Shown one piece after another: positions 23,746 through 32,005 of a stretch of DNA of 53,369 nt. Made by a program: the position numbers and the translations under genes. This DNA is from JBBRTJ01 sp038244535. Lineage in GTDB: Bacteria > Actinomycetota > Acidimicrobiia > Acidimicrobiales > Ilumatobacteraceae. How positions within the stretch are numbered: position 1 is the first letter of the stretch; each line of letters begins with the position of its first letter. The DNA lies in assembly GCA_038244535.1 (NCBI GenBank), contig JBBRTJ010000007.1, positions 1 through 53,369 on the forward strand, written 5' to 3'. A model generated the notes under the pieces. It saw only the letters and a program-made list of their open reading frames with translations, was not told the origin of the DNA and did not search any database.

Positions 23746-25040
23746 GCGCCGATCTCCTCGTACAGCTCGAAGGCACCGAATGAGCCGGGTCGGATGAGCT
23801 CAGGCTCGGGTGCCGCGGATGCGTGCCGTGAGCGTCGGTCGATGACGACCTTCGCGATCTCCGCGGCGAGCTGGCCCGGCAGGCTCGACGCCGCGTGGAG
23901 CGCGCCCTCGACGCCCTTGATGGTCGGGACGAAGAGCGGCGCCATCAGATCTGAGTCACGCCCGAGCACCGGGCGGACCTGCTCGCGAACCGCCTGGGTG
24001 ATCTCGCGCCGTGCGAGCAGGCCCCGAGGGGCGTGGTTGATGACCGGAACGAGACGCTCGGGGTCGACGCCGAGGTCGATCAGCGCCCGCAGGCAGCGGC
24101 TGAGGGCGTGCACCCCGCGGAGGCCGGGGGTGCCGACGACGACGACCACATCGGCAGTCGCGTGGGCGTGACGGGCCAGGACGTTGCGGTCATCGAGCTC
24201 GATGGCGCCGGTCTCGGCGTGACCCTCGACGTCGGCGTCGACGTCGACGACGACGGTCCCATACGTGTGGCGGAGGCCATCGACGGCGGCCTGGGTCGCC
24301 CGCCGTCGCAACGAGACCCAGTCACGGTGGCGGCGAAGTCCGAGCAGCAGCTCGTAGCCGCGCGCTTCGACGACGAACGTCAGGGCGCGAACTCGGGCAT
24401 CGCTTGGTTCGCCGTTGCGATGGGCCTCGACCAGCTCGGGGAGCCCGGGGATCACGTCGCCGGTTCCGTGGAGCATCGCGAGGTCGGCGTCGAGGCAGAG
24501 GTCGGCCAGCAGGACCGGGCCTGGCGACGCGCCCGCGACCGCGGCCCGCGCCAGCGCCTGGGCCAGCCCCATGGCGATCGTCGATGCGCCGGTGCCGCCG
24601 GGACCGGTGACGGCCACGAGCGGGTGACGGGCGCCCCGTGGAGCGTGCTCGGGCTGCGGGAGGCGCACGACGTCGGCGCGGGAAACCGGCTGGGCGGCCC
24701 GGGCCAGCAGGTCGCACAGGGTGCCCGGCCGCACGTCACGGTCGACGACGGCGTCGACGGCGAGTGCCGTCGAGGCGAGCTGGCCGACGACGATGACGGC
24801 GCAGCCCGCCGCCGCGGCGGCGGCCACGAGATCTCGATCGAGGCCAGGGGCGCCGCCGTCGATGATCAAGGCCGAGTGGGAGCGGCCCGACCGGAGGCGG
24901 TCCGCAACCTCGTCGGTCGACACGCACTTGAGCAGCTCGATGGGGACGGCGCCGCTCGATGCCGCCGCGGCAAGCTCGCGGAACCAGGGCGCGCGGTTCG
25001 TCGAGAGACCGAGCACCACGAAGCGCTCGGGGCTGCTCAT
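23742..25040 (-). CDS. CpaE/TadZ-like pilus localisation ATPase
   Basis: 432 residues. An N-terminal receiver-like part includes ALIIDGGAPGLDRDLVAAAAA and AVIVVGQLASTALAVDAVVD, as in TadZ atypical response-regulator domains. The ParA/MinD-type half has the deviant Walker A region TGPGGTGASTIAMGLAQALA, then VVVDVDADVEG and VVVVVGTPGLRGVHALSR. C-terminal QVRPVLGRDSDLMAPLFVPTIK and HAASSLPGQLAAEIAKVV complete the fold. The usual deviant-loop Lys (GGxGKS) reads GGTGAS, so ATP hydrolysis may be weak. TadZ proteins position the pilus machine at the pole. Overlaps both neighbours by 4 bp. Confidence 0.85.
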   Translation of the reverse strand: MSSPERFVVLGLSTNRAPWFRELAAAASSGAVPIELLKCVSTDEVADRLRSGRSHSALIIDGGAPGLDRDLVAAAAAAGCAVIVVGQLASTALAVDAVVDRDVRPGTLCDLLARAAQPVSRADVVRLPQPEHAPRGARHPLVAVTGPGGTGASTIAMGLAQALARAAVAGASPGPVLLADLCLDADLAMLHGTGDVIPGLPELVEAHRNGEPSDARVRALTFVVEARGYELLLGLRRHRDWVSLRRRATQAAVDGLRHTYGTVVVDVDADVEGHAETGAIELDDRNVLARHAHATADVVVVVGTPGLRGVHALSRCLRALIDLGVDPERLVPVINHAPRGLLARREITQAVREQVRPVLGRDSDLMAPLFVPTIKGVEGALHAASSLPGQLAAEIAKVVIDRRSRHASAAPEPELIRPGSFGAFELYEEIGA

Positions 25041-25702
25041 GGTGCGACCTCGGCGCACGCCGCCGGCGTTTCGACCAGGGGCGCCGGGGTGCCGGGAGCC
25101 GGCCGCGACAGCGTGACCTGACCGGCCCGCACGGCGTTCACGACCGCAAGCACCCGACCGTTGGCGGGAAGGCCGAGCGTCACGAGCGTGGACTGCTCGC
25201 CCAAGCCGCCGGTTCCGGAGGTGGTGGCGTCCACCCGAGCGCCCCGCACGACCGCGACGGTGCAGCGGTCGTAGGTCGCGAGCACGTCGACGACGTCGTT
25301 CACCGCCAGGCGGCCGGCCAGTGCACGGTCCGCGGCCAGCGAGATGGTGACCTCGTCGACACCGGCGTCGGGCGGTGCGTCGGTCACCGAGCCGCGTTGC
25401 ACGAGCTCACCGACCGCGATCGGTCCGGTCGCGACCTTGCCGGTGATGGCCGCGGCATCGGCGAGGGCATGGACGGCCTGCGCCGGATCGAGGTCGATGG
25501 GCCGCAGTTCGACGTCGTCAGGGTGGAGCACCGCGCCGATCGCGATGGCCCGTCGGGCCACGACGAAGCGCGGTGGCGTTGCCGTCGAGCTTCCGGACGC
25601 AACCACGAACGTGCCGAGGGCCGCGATCGTGACGAGGGTCCCGCCGAGCGCGGCACGACCAGTGACCTTGGGGGCGCGAGCGCGCACCTTGCTGTGATTC
25701 AT
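25037..25702 (-). CDS. CpaB/RcpC-like SAF-domain pilus protein
   Basis: 221 residues from ATG 25702, with AAGGA 8 nt upstream (GGAAGGAACGGCGGA then ATG). A short basic N-terminus is followed by one membrane helix LGGTLVTIAALGTFVVAS. The SAF domain follows: RFVVARRAIAIGAVLHPDDV, then VATGPIAVGELVQRGSV, the region used for carbohydrate binding in CpaB-like proteins. The C-terminal half has AVNDVVDVLATYD. It is first in the Tad operon, so its promoter region (25703-25980) probably drives all nine genes. The open frame from 25885 adds unsupported sequence. Confidence 0.82.
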   Translation of the reverse strand: MNHSKVRARAPKVTGRAALGGTLVTIAALGTFVVASGSSTATPPRFVVARRAIAIGAVLHPDDVELRPIDLDPAQAVHALADAAAITGKVATGPIAVGELVQRGSVTDAPPDAGVDEVTISLAADRALAGRLAVNDVVDVLATYDRCTVAVVRGARVDATTSGTGGLGEQSTLVTLGLPANGRVLAVVNAVRAGQVTLSRPAPGTPAPLVETPAACAEVAP

Positions 25703-25967
25703 TCCGCCGTTCCTTCCGCCACGCGCCCCGGCCCGCCGAACAGCAGGTTCCGCCCAGAGCGACGAAGGGGTCACCCTAGCGACTGCCACGCCCGGCCGCC
25801 AGCGCGCGCCGGCTGGGCAATCCGGCTCAACCGCTCGGCCCGGCAAGGGGTCCGCGCTCGTGACCATCGGCGATGACAGGATCACGACGGGCTCTGGTCG
25901 ACCGAGGTGGCGCGTCTCAGGTCACATCAAAGGGATGGAAAGCCACTGGAAGCGCGCACCCCTCGGG

Positions 25968-25973
25968 TAGGGT
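25968..25973 (+). promoter_or_regulatory. Putative -10 element, BldC-like regulator
   Basis: TAGGGT ending 7 nt before ATG 25981. The 278-bp gap between this gene and the divergent cpaB-like gene must hold both promoters; I saw no convincing operator in it. Confidence 0.4.
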
Positions 25974-25980
25974 GCCAACC

Positions 25981-26229
25981 ATGGCCAAAGCAACAGGTGA
26001 CGACATCGTGTGGCTCAGCACCGGCGACGCGGCCCAGCGGCTGGGCATCACCACGCGCACGCTGTACCGCTTCATCGACGAGGGGCAGCTCCCCGCCTAC
26101 CGGTTCGGGCGGGTCATCCGCCTGCAGCGGAGCGAGGTCGACGACTTCATCCGGCGCAGCCGGATCGAGCCGGGGACCCTCGAGCACCTCTACCCAGAGC
26201 CGGTCAGCTCCACCTCTGAGATCGCGTGA
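25981..26229 (+). CDS. BldC/excisionase-like helix-turn-helix regulator
   Basis: 82 residues. The MerR-like winged helix is clear: WLSTGDAAQRLGITTRTLYRF then IDEGQLPAYRFGRVIRLQRS and EVDDFIRR, the excisionase/BldC pattern (HTH_17). BldC-type proteins in actinobacteria control development and bind DNA as head-to-tail oligomers. Its position divergent from the Tad operon suggests it controls pilus expression, but no binding site is obvious. The frame upstream of 25981 is open to 25873 but has no further support. The last 40 bp overlap the convergent gene. Confidence 0.85.
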   Translation: MAKATGDDIVWLSTGDAAQRLGITTRTLYRFIDEGQLPAYRFGRVIRLQRSEVDDFIRRSRIEPGTLEHLYPEPVSSTSEIA

Positions 26230-26738
26230 GCGGCGACGTGCACGAGGGTGCCGGCCGGCCCGCCCACGCGCACCGTCACCACGTCCTGGCCGGCCGCCAG
26301 CAGACGTCCCCGCAGCAGCTCGGGCTCGCCGACCACCACCAGGGCCACATCGGGCTGGTCCTCCACCAGGTCGGCCAGGGCCGCCATCAGGCCGGCACCG
26401 TCGGGCAGTGCTCGGCTGCCGCGGCGCACCGGCGCCGTCGCTTGCTCGCGCACACTTGCGATGGTGCCGGTCACCAGCAGCACGGTGGCGGCGTCGGTGC
26501 GCAGCCGGCACAGCGGCACGGTCGCGGTCACGACGACCCCGCGGTGCAGGCGCCCGCTGGTGGTGCGCACCGCGGCGGGGCGACCCGACTCAGCCAGATC
26601 CAGCAGCAGCGCAGAGAAGGTGGCTTCCTCCTCGGCTCGGCGGCCGGCCCAGAAGCGGCGATTTCGGGCGGCTGCGGCCTCGTCGGCGCGCTGCTCGGCC
26701 AGCCAGCGATCGGCGCCGTCGGCCCAGGTGTCGTTCAC
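26190..26738 (-). CDS. Uncharacterised actinobacterial protein
   Basis: 182 residues from GTG 26738. The N-terminal part WADGADRWLAEQRADEAAAA then RNRRFWAGRRAEEEATF is helical and charged, probably a coiled coil. The second part SGRLHRGVVVTATVPLCRLRT then VLLVTGTIASVREQ looks like a small beta-barrel. The C-terminus has ALVVVGEPELLRGRLLAAGQDVV. I recall similar uncharacterised proteins near phoH in actinobacteria but no function. Upstream in-frame codons overlap phoH and are not used. Convergent with the BldC-like gene (40-bp overlap). Confidence 0.6.
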   Translation of the reverse strand: MNDTWADGADRWLAEQRADEAAAARNRRFWAGRRAEEEATFSALLLDLAESGRPAAVRTTSGRLHRGVVVTATVPLCRLRTDAATVLLVTGTIASVREQATAPVRRGSRALPDGAGLMAALADLVEDQPDVALVVVGEPELLRGRLLAAGQDVVTVRVGGPAGTLVHVAAHAISEVELTGSG

Positions 26739-26771
26739 GGGTTGCCACGGTAGGCCGGCCGTGCCCGCCGA

Positions 26772-26777
26772 TAGCGT
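26772..26777 (+). promoter_or_regulatory. Putative -10 element, phoH operon
   Basis: TAGCGT ending 10 nt before the phoH ATG at 26788, in the 49-bp divergent gap with the uncharacterised gene. No Shine-Dalgarno sequence lies between. Confidence 0.35.
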
Positions 26778-26787
26778 GACGAACCTC

Positions 26788-27747
26788 ATGACCCACGTCG
26801 ATGTCGTCGTTCCCGGCAACCACCTCATGGTCGGCCTGCTCGGCCAACGCGACCACCTGTTGCGCCAGATCGAGGCGGCGTTCCCGGCCACGTCCATCCA
26901 CGTGCGGGGCAACGAGATCCGAGTCGACGGTGCCGACGCGGCGCGGGTGGGCCGCCTGTTCGAGGAGCTGGTGCTGCTGCTCCAAGGTGGGCAGGGCCTC
27001 GACGAGTCCAACGTCGCCCGTGCCATCGACATGATCGTCGGCGACGAGCGGCCCAGCGTCGTGCTCACCGACGAGGTGCTCCGGGCGGCCAAGGGTCGTA
27101 CCGTGCGCCCCAAGACCAGCGGACAGAAGCGCTACGTCGATGCCGTCCGCACCAACACCATCACGTTCGCCCTCGGCCCGGCCGGAACCGGCAAGAGCTG
27201 GTTGGCGGTGGCCATGGCGGTGCAGGCGCTTCAGGCCAAGCAGGTGCAGCGCATCATCCTCACCCGCCCCGCGGTCGAAGCGGGTGAGCGTCTCGGCTTC
27301 CTCCCCGGCGACCTGATGGCCAAGGTCGACCCCTACCTGCGTCCGCTGTACGACGCGCTGTACGACATGGTCGATCTTGAAGGCGGCCAGAAGTGGCTCG
27401 AGAAGGGGCTGGTCGAGGTGGCGCCGCTCGCCTTCATGCGGGGCCGCACGCTCAACGGGAGCTTCATCATCCTCGACGAGGCCCAGAACACCACCCCGGA
27501 GCAGATGAAGATGTTCCTCACCCGGATCGGGTTCGGCTCCAAGGTCATCGTGAACGGCGACATGACCCAGATCGACGTGCAGGGCGGGCGAAGCGGCCTG
27601 GTCGGCCTCGAGCCGATCCTGGCCGGCATCGAGGGGCTCAGCTTCGTGCACCTCGGCAAGGGCGACGTCGTGCGCCATCGGATCGTGGCCGACATCGTCG
27701 ACGCCTACGAGCGGGCCGACGAGCGCAACGGCGTGCGTCGTGGCTGA
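26788..27747 (+). CDS. phoH: PhoH family ATPase
   Basis: 319 residues. Residues 1-90 form the N-terminal domain (GLLGQRDHLLRQIEAAF, then IHVRGNEIRVDG). The PhoH ATPase core follows: GQKRYVDAVRTNTITFALGP leading into Walker A GPAGTGKSW, then RIILTRPAVEAGERLGFLPG, Walker B SFIILDEAQNTTPEQMKMFLTR and VNGDMTQIDVQ. This is the PhoH-like protein usually encoded beside ybeY, and likely acts in RNA metabolism or rRNA maturation. Its end overlaps ybeY by 8 bp. Start ATG 26788 gives the canonical length; the longer frame runs antisense to the neighbour. Confidence 0.95.
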   Translation: MTHVDVVVPGNHLMVGLLGQRDHLLRQIEAAFPATSIHVRGNEIRVDGADAARVGRLFEELVLLLQGGQGLDESNVARAIDMIVGDERPSVVLTDEVLRAAKGRTVRPKTSGQKRYVDAVRTNTITFALGPAGTGKSWLAVAMAVQALQAKQVQRIILTRPAVEAGERLGFLPGDLMAKVDPYLRPLYDALYDMVDLEGGQKWLEKGLVEVAPLAFMRGRTLNGSFIILDEAQNTTPEQMKMFLTRIGFGSKVIVNGDMTQIDVQGGRSGLVGLEPILAGIEGLSFVHLGKGDVVRHRIVADIVDAYERADERNGVRRG

Positions 27748-28339
27748 CGATCGGGGAGGGCGACCGCACCTGGCCGGCCGTCACAAGGTCGGCGGCGATG
27801 GTGACGCCGAGGTGTTCGTGGCCGACGAGCAGTCGGTCGTGCCCGTCGACGTAGCCCGCTGGCAGCGCCTGGCCCAGGGCGTGCTGGCCGCCGAGGGCGT
27901 GCGGGGCGGCATCGAGATGAGCCTGCTGTTCATCGGCGAGCTCGAGATGGCCGAGCTGAACGAGCAGTTCCTCGCCAAGTCGGGGCCGACCGACGTGCTC
28001 GCCTTCCCGATCGATGCCGTCGAGGTCGAGATCACCTCGACGCCCGGTGGCGCCCGTCGAGGCCCCGACCGAGCGCCCGACGACCCCGAGGACATGCCGC
28101 TGCTGCTCGGCGACGTGGTGGTCTGCCCGGCGGTGGCGCTGGCCAACGCCCCCACCCACGCTGGCAACCTCGACGACGAGCTGGCCCTTTTGGTGGTGCA
28201 CGGGATCCTCCACATCATGGGCCACGACCACCACGACCCCGAAGAGACCACCATCATGCGGGCCCGCGAGCGCGAGCTCCTCGAATCGCTGCACTGGAAG
28301 GGCCCGATGCCTGAAGGGTTCCGTCAGGAACAGGACTGA
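27740..28339 (+). CDS. ybeY: Endoribonuclease YbeY
   Basis: 199 residues. The zinc-binding motif HGILHIMGHDH (His at 1, 5 and 11) is diagnostic, and PTDVLAFPID is the family's second conserved block. YbeY takes part in 16S rRNA 3' processing and ribosome quality control. The protein is longer than the usual 150-170 residues, mainly from an N-terminal extension and an insert PGGARRGPDRAPDDPED. It starts at GTG 27740 inside the end of phoH, and its stop shares a base with the next ATG (TGATG). Confidence 0.93.
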   Translation: MADDRGGRPHLAGRHKVGGDGDAEVFVADEQSVVPVDVARWQRLAQGVLAAEGVRGGIEMSLLFIGELEMAELNEQFLAKSGPTDVLAFPIDAVEVEITSTPGGARRGPDRAPDDPEDMPLLLGDVVVCPAVALANAPTHAGNLDDELALLVVHGILHIMGHDHHDPEETTIMRARERELLESLHWKGPMPEGFRQEQD

Positions 28340-29598
28340 TGAGCACCACCGATGTCTGGATGATCGTGGGGATCGTCGTCCTGCTGCTCGTCCTCATGGC
28401 CTTGGCCGTGGCCGAGATGGGCCTCACCCGCACCAGCAAGGTGCGGGCCAACTCGCTGGCCGAGTCTGAGGGCCGCCGTGGCGCTGCGCTGGTCGCTCTC
28501 GTCGGCCGCCCCGAGCGCTTCGTCAACCCGATCCTGCTCACCGTCAACATCTGTCAGACCGTGCAGGCCACGTTCACCGGCATCGTGGCCGCCAACCTGT
28601 TCGGCGTGTGGGGCGTCGTCATCGGCGTATCCCTCAACGTCGTGGTCTTCTTCGTCCTCGCCGAGGCGGTACCCAAGACCTGGGCCGTGCTCAACCCCGA
28701 GCGCGCCGCCCTCGCATCGGCTCGTCCGATCTCGGCCCTCGTCAGGTTCTGGCCGCTGCGGGTCAGCTCCCGCGGGCTGATCGGGTTGACCAACGTCATC
28801 ATCAAGGGCAAGGGCCTCGCTCGGGGTCCGTTCGTGACCGTCAGCGAGCAGGAGCTGCTCGCCATGGCCGACGTCGCCGTCGAGGAAGACGTCATCGAGC
28901 ACGAGGAGCGCAAGCTCATCGAGAGCGTGTTCGAGTTCGGCGACACCGTGGCCCGGGAGATCATGGTGCCCCGCCCCGACATGATCACCGTGGCCGCTTC
29001 CGCGACCGTCACCGAGGCCCTCGACATCGCCATCGAGCACGGGTTCTCTCGAGTGCCGGTCATGGGCGAGTCGGTCGATGACGTGTTGGGCCTGGCCTTC
29101 ACCAAGGACCTCGTGCGGGCCGAGCGTGAGGGCCGCGGGGCCGAGCCCGTTGCTGCGTGCGTACGGCCCGCCCGCTTCGTGCCCGAGACCAAGTCGGTGG
29201 CCCGCCTCATGCGTGAGATGCAAGCGGCCAAGCAGCACATGGCGATGCTCGTCGACGAGTACGGCGGCATCGCCGGCCTCGTCACCTTGGAGGACTGCCT
29301 CGAGGAGCTCGTGGGCGACATCGTCGACGAGTACGACGCCGAAGAGGCCGAGTTCGAGCGACTGCCCGACGGCGTGCTCCGAGTCGAGGGCGGCCTCGAC
29401 GTCGAAGAGCTGAACGAGCTCCTCGGCACCGAGCTGCCCGATGACGACTGGGACACCGTGGGGGGCTACCTGCTCGGCATGCTCGGCCACGTGCCGGCCG
29501 AGGGTGAGGTCGTCGAGGCCGAAGGCCACCGCTTCACCGTTGAGCGCTTGGATGGACGTCGCATTGCTCGAGTGCTCGTCCAGGCGATCGACCAATGA
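28339..29598 (+). CDS. CNNM/CorC-type membrane protein with CBS domains
   Basis: 419 residues. The N-terminal DUF21/CNNM domain has four hydrophobic segments, including WMIVGIVVLLLVLMALAVAE, VNICQTVQATFTG and VVIGVSLNVVVFFVLAEAVP. Then come tandem CBS domains (IMVPRPDMITVAASATVTEA; FVPETKSVARLMREMQ; MLVDEYGGIAGLVTLEDCLE) and the C-terminal CorC/HlyC domain (LPDDDWDTVGGYLLGMLGHVP). These proteins export or transport magnesium, possibly other divalent metals; hemolysin is a legacy label. In this position between ybeY and era it is a common actinobacterial arrangement. It overlaps era by 4 bp. Confidence 0.93.
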   Translation: MSTTDVWMIVGIVVLLLVLMALAVAEMGLTRTSKVRANSLAESEGRRGAALVALVGRPERFVNPILLTVNICQTVQATFTGIVAANLFGVWGVVIGVSLNVVVFFVLAEAVPKTWAVLNPERAALASARPISALVRFWPLRVSSRGLIGLTNVIIKGKGLARGPFVTVSEQELLAMADVAVEEDVIEHEERKLIESVFEFGDTVAREIMVPRPDMITVAASATVTEALDIAIEHGFSRVPVMGESVDDVLGLAFTKDLVRAEREGRGAEPVAACVRPARFVPETKSVARLMREMQAAKQHMAMLVDEYGGIAGLVTLEDCLEELVGDIVDEYDAEEAEFERLPDGVLRVEGGLDVEELNELLGTELPDDDWDTVGGYLLGMLGHVPAEGEVVEAEGHRFTVERLDGRRIARVLVQAIDQ

Positions 29599-30446
29599 GC
29601 GAGCCGTCGTTCCGATCGGGGTTCGTGACGTTCGCGGGCCGCCCGAACGTGGGCAAGTCCACGCTGCTCAACAACATCATGGGCGCCAAGGTCAGCATCG
29701 TGAGCGACAAGGCGCAGACCACGCGCACCCAAGTGCGTGGCGTGCTCAACCGGCCTGGCGTGCAGGTGGTGTTCGTCGACACCCCGGGCATCCACAAGCC
29801 GGTGTCGGCGCTCGGCCAGCGGCTGAACGCCACCGCCGTCGAATCGGTGAGCGACGTCGACGTGGCCTGCCTCGTGCTCGATGCCACGGCGCCGTTCGGC
29901 AACGGTGATCGCTTCGTCGCCGAGCGCATGCCGACCGACGCCGTGGTGGTGGTCAACAAGGTCGACCTCGCCGCCCCGATGACGATCCTGCGCCAGCTCG
30001 CGGCGGCCAGCGAGCTCAATGCCGAGAGCTACTTCCCGGTGTCGGCCGTGACCGGCCAAGGCGTCGAGGCCCTCGTCGAGCACCTGGTGTCGCGCCTGCC
30101 CGAGGGCCCGGCGTACTACCCGCTTGACACCGTGACCGACGTGCCCGAGGCGTGGTGGGTGGCCGAGCTGGTCCGCGAGCAGCTCCTCGCGCAGTTCGAC
30201 CAGGAGCTGCCGTACTCGATCGCCACCCGGGTGACCGAGTGGGAGTGGCCGAGGATCCGCTGCGAGATCCTCGTCGAGCGCGAGAGTCAGAAGGGCATGG
30301 TCATCGGGCGCAAGGGGGCGATCTTGAAAGAGGTGGGCTCGGCAGTGCGGGCGCAGCTCCCCAAGGGGGCGTTCATCGAGTTGTTCGTCAAGATCGACAA
30401 GAACTGGCAGCACCGTCCCGATCGTGTGGAGCGCCTGGGGTACTGA
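29595..30446 (+). CDS. era: GTPase Era
   Basis: 283 residues. G1 GRPNVGKST near residue 11, switch II DTPG, then NKVD (G4) and SAVTGQG (G5) mark the GTPase domain. The C-terminal KH domain carries VIGRKGAILKEVG and KNWQHRPDRVERLGY. Era binds 16S rRNA near the 3' end and is needed for 30S assembly, in keeping with its place after ybeY. The start overlaps the CNNM stop, and its TGA overlaps the ATG of the lipoprotein gene (TGATG). Confidence 0.96.
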   Translation: MSEPSFRSGFVTFAGRPNVGKSTLLNNIMGAKVSIVSDKAQTTRTQVRGVLNRPGVQVVFVDTPGIHKPVSALGQRLNATAVESVSDVDVACLVLDATAPFGNGDRFVAERMPTDAVVVVNKVDLAAPMTILRQLAAASELNAESYFPVSAVTGQGVEALVEHLVSRLPEGPAYYPLDTVTDVPEAWWVAELVREQLLAQFDQELPYSIATRVTEWEWPRIRCEILVERESQKGMVIGRKGAILKEVGSAVRAQLPKGAFIELFVKIDKNWQHRPDRVERLGY

Positions 30447-32005
30447 TGAAGGTCCGGCAGTGGGGCGCCGTTGCGTTGGCCGGCCTCGTGATCGCCGCGT
30501 GTGCCGGCTTGCGCCCCGAGCAGGCCGACGAGCAGGCCGAGGTCGCGTCGAGCACGGCAGTGCCTGGCTCCGGCGGCGCTGCGGGTCCCGGTGCCGGTGA
30601 GGGTCCGGTCCTGGCGGTGGCGCTCCCCGCCCTTGCGCCAGGCGACTCGTCCCACCGGGTCACCGACGAGAACGCCCGCCCCGGCACCACCGATTGGAGG
30701 ATCACGACCGACAACCCCAAGTCGGTGATCGAGGGGTTCGCCGACACCTCGAGCGCCGCGCTCGGCGACGAGGTCAACCTCATGGTGGCCACCGGTGAGG
30801 ACGGCTGGCAGGCCCGGGCCTACCGGATGGGGTGGTACGGCGGCGCCCAGGGTCGGCTGGTGTGGAGCTCGGGACCTCAGCCGCTGCAGTACCAGCCCAA
30901 GGCGGTGGTCGACGCCCGCTCGGGCATGGCCGAGGCGCCGTGGTCCACGAGCCTGTCGATCCCGATCACCGCGACCTGGGTCCCGGGCACGTACCTGGTC
31001 AAGCTCACGGCCCCGAAGGGCGGCGCGCACTACATCCCACTGACGATCCGTGACGACGCATCGACTGCTGCGCTACTGGCGATCAACGCCGTCACCACGT
31101 GGCAGGCCTACAACGACTGGGGCTCGTGCAGCCTGTACCGGTGCCTGTTCGCCAAGCATCGGCGGGGCGAGGTCGTCAGCTTCGATCGGCCGTACTTCCA
31201 CCCGTACGGCAAGGGCTCAGCCGACTTCCTCGATCACGAGCTCCCGCTCATCAGCCTCGCCGAGCAGCTCGGCTTCGACATCACCTACGCCACCGACCTC
31301 GACCTGCAACGTGAGCCGTCGCTGACGCATCGCCACCGGGCCGTGCTCTCGCTCGGCCACGACGAGTACTACTCGACTGCGATGCGGGAGGCCCTCCAAT
31401 CGGCCCGTGACGCCGGGGTGAACCTTGCCTTCTTCGGGGCCAACGCCATCTACCGCCGCATCACCCTCGAATCGGGTCGCAACGCCCGGCCCCTGCGCAG
31501 GGAGGTCAACCATCGTGCCGGTGACACGGCCGAGTGGCGCAGCGGCGGCCAGCCGGAGTCGGCCCTCATCGGCATCGGCTACGACTGCGCCGGCATGACC
31601 GGCGACATGCGCCTGGTGAACACCGCGAACTGGGTGTACGAGGGGTCTGGAGCCCGCGATGGCCAGGTGCTGAAGGGCCTCGTGGCCAACGAGTTCGACA
31701 ACGTGCAACGCCTCCCCTCCACGCCCAAGAACCTCGAGCTGCTGTCGCACTCGCCAGTCGTGTGTGGTGGCGATCACTCGCACGCCAACAGCAGCTACTA
31801 CACCGCGCCGGGCGGGGCGGGCGTGTTCGCGACGGGCACGATCCACTGGATCTGCAACCTCGACACCACGTGTGGGCCAAGCCCCTACACGAGCGCGGTG
31901 GTGCGCCGCGTCACGGCCAACGTGCTGATCGCCTTTGCCCGAGGACCGGCGGGCGAGACGCACCCGTCGGTGGGCAACGTCGGTCGGGTCACAGGGTCTC
32001 GGTGA
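30446..32005 (+). CDS. N,N-dimethylformamidase large-subunit-like lipoprotein
   Basis: 519 residues. The N-terminus MKVRQWGAVALAGLVIAACAG has a lipobox (IAAC), so the mature protein should be tethered outside. A low-complexity stretch of about 40 residues follows. The folded part has AYRMGWYGGAQGRLVWSSG, the immunoglobulin-like entry of the dimethylformamidase B-like fold. YNDWGSCSLYRC, SFDRPYFHPYGKG, ATDLDLQREPSL and VLSLGHDEYYS then belong to the amidohydrolase-like core. Substrate unknown; such proteins are widespread in actinobacteria. Translation is coupled to era by TGATG, though a functional link is unlikely. The 3' end overlaps the convergent helicase gene by 17 bp. Confidence 0.8.
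   Translation: MKVRQWGAVALAGLVIAACAGLRPEQADEQAEVASSTAVPGSGGAAGPGAGEGPVLAVALPALAPGDSSHRVTDENARPGTTDWRITTDNPKSVIEGFADTSSAALGDEVNLMVATGEDGWQARAYRMGWYGGAQGRLVWSSGPQPLQYQPKAVVDARSGMAEAPWSTSLSIPITATWVPGTYLVKLTAPKGGAHYIPLTIRDDASTAALLAINAVTTWQAYNDWGSCSLYRCLFAKHRRGEVVSFDRPYFHPYGKGSADFLDHELPLISLAEQLGFDITYATDLDLQREPSLTHRHRAVLSLGHDEYYSTAMREALQSARDAGVNLAFFGANAIYRRITLESGRNARPLRREVNHRAGDTAEWRSGGQPESALIGIGYDCAGMTGDMRLVNTANWVYEGSGARDGQVLKGLVANEFDNVQRLPSTPKNLELLSHSPVVCGGDHSHANSSYYTAPGGAGVFATGTIHWICNLDTTCGPSPYTSAVVRRVTANVLIAFARGPAGETHPSVGNVGRVTGSR

Noticed and set aside
26788..27113. N-terminal extension of the 26190-26738 gene up to 27113
   Set aside because: It would run antisense through phoH and is Ser/Arg-rich without similarity to the rest of the protein.
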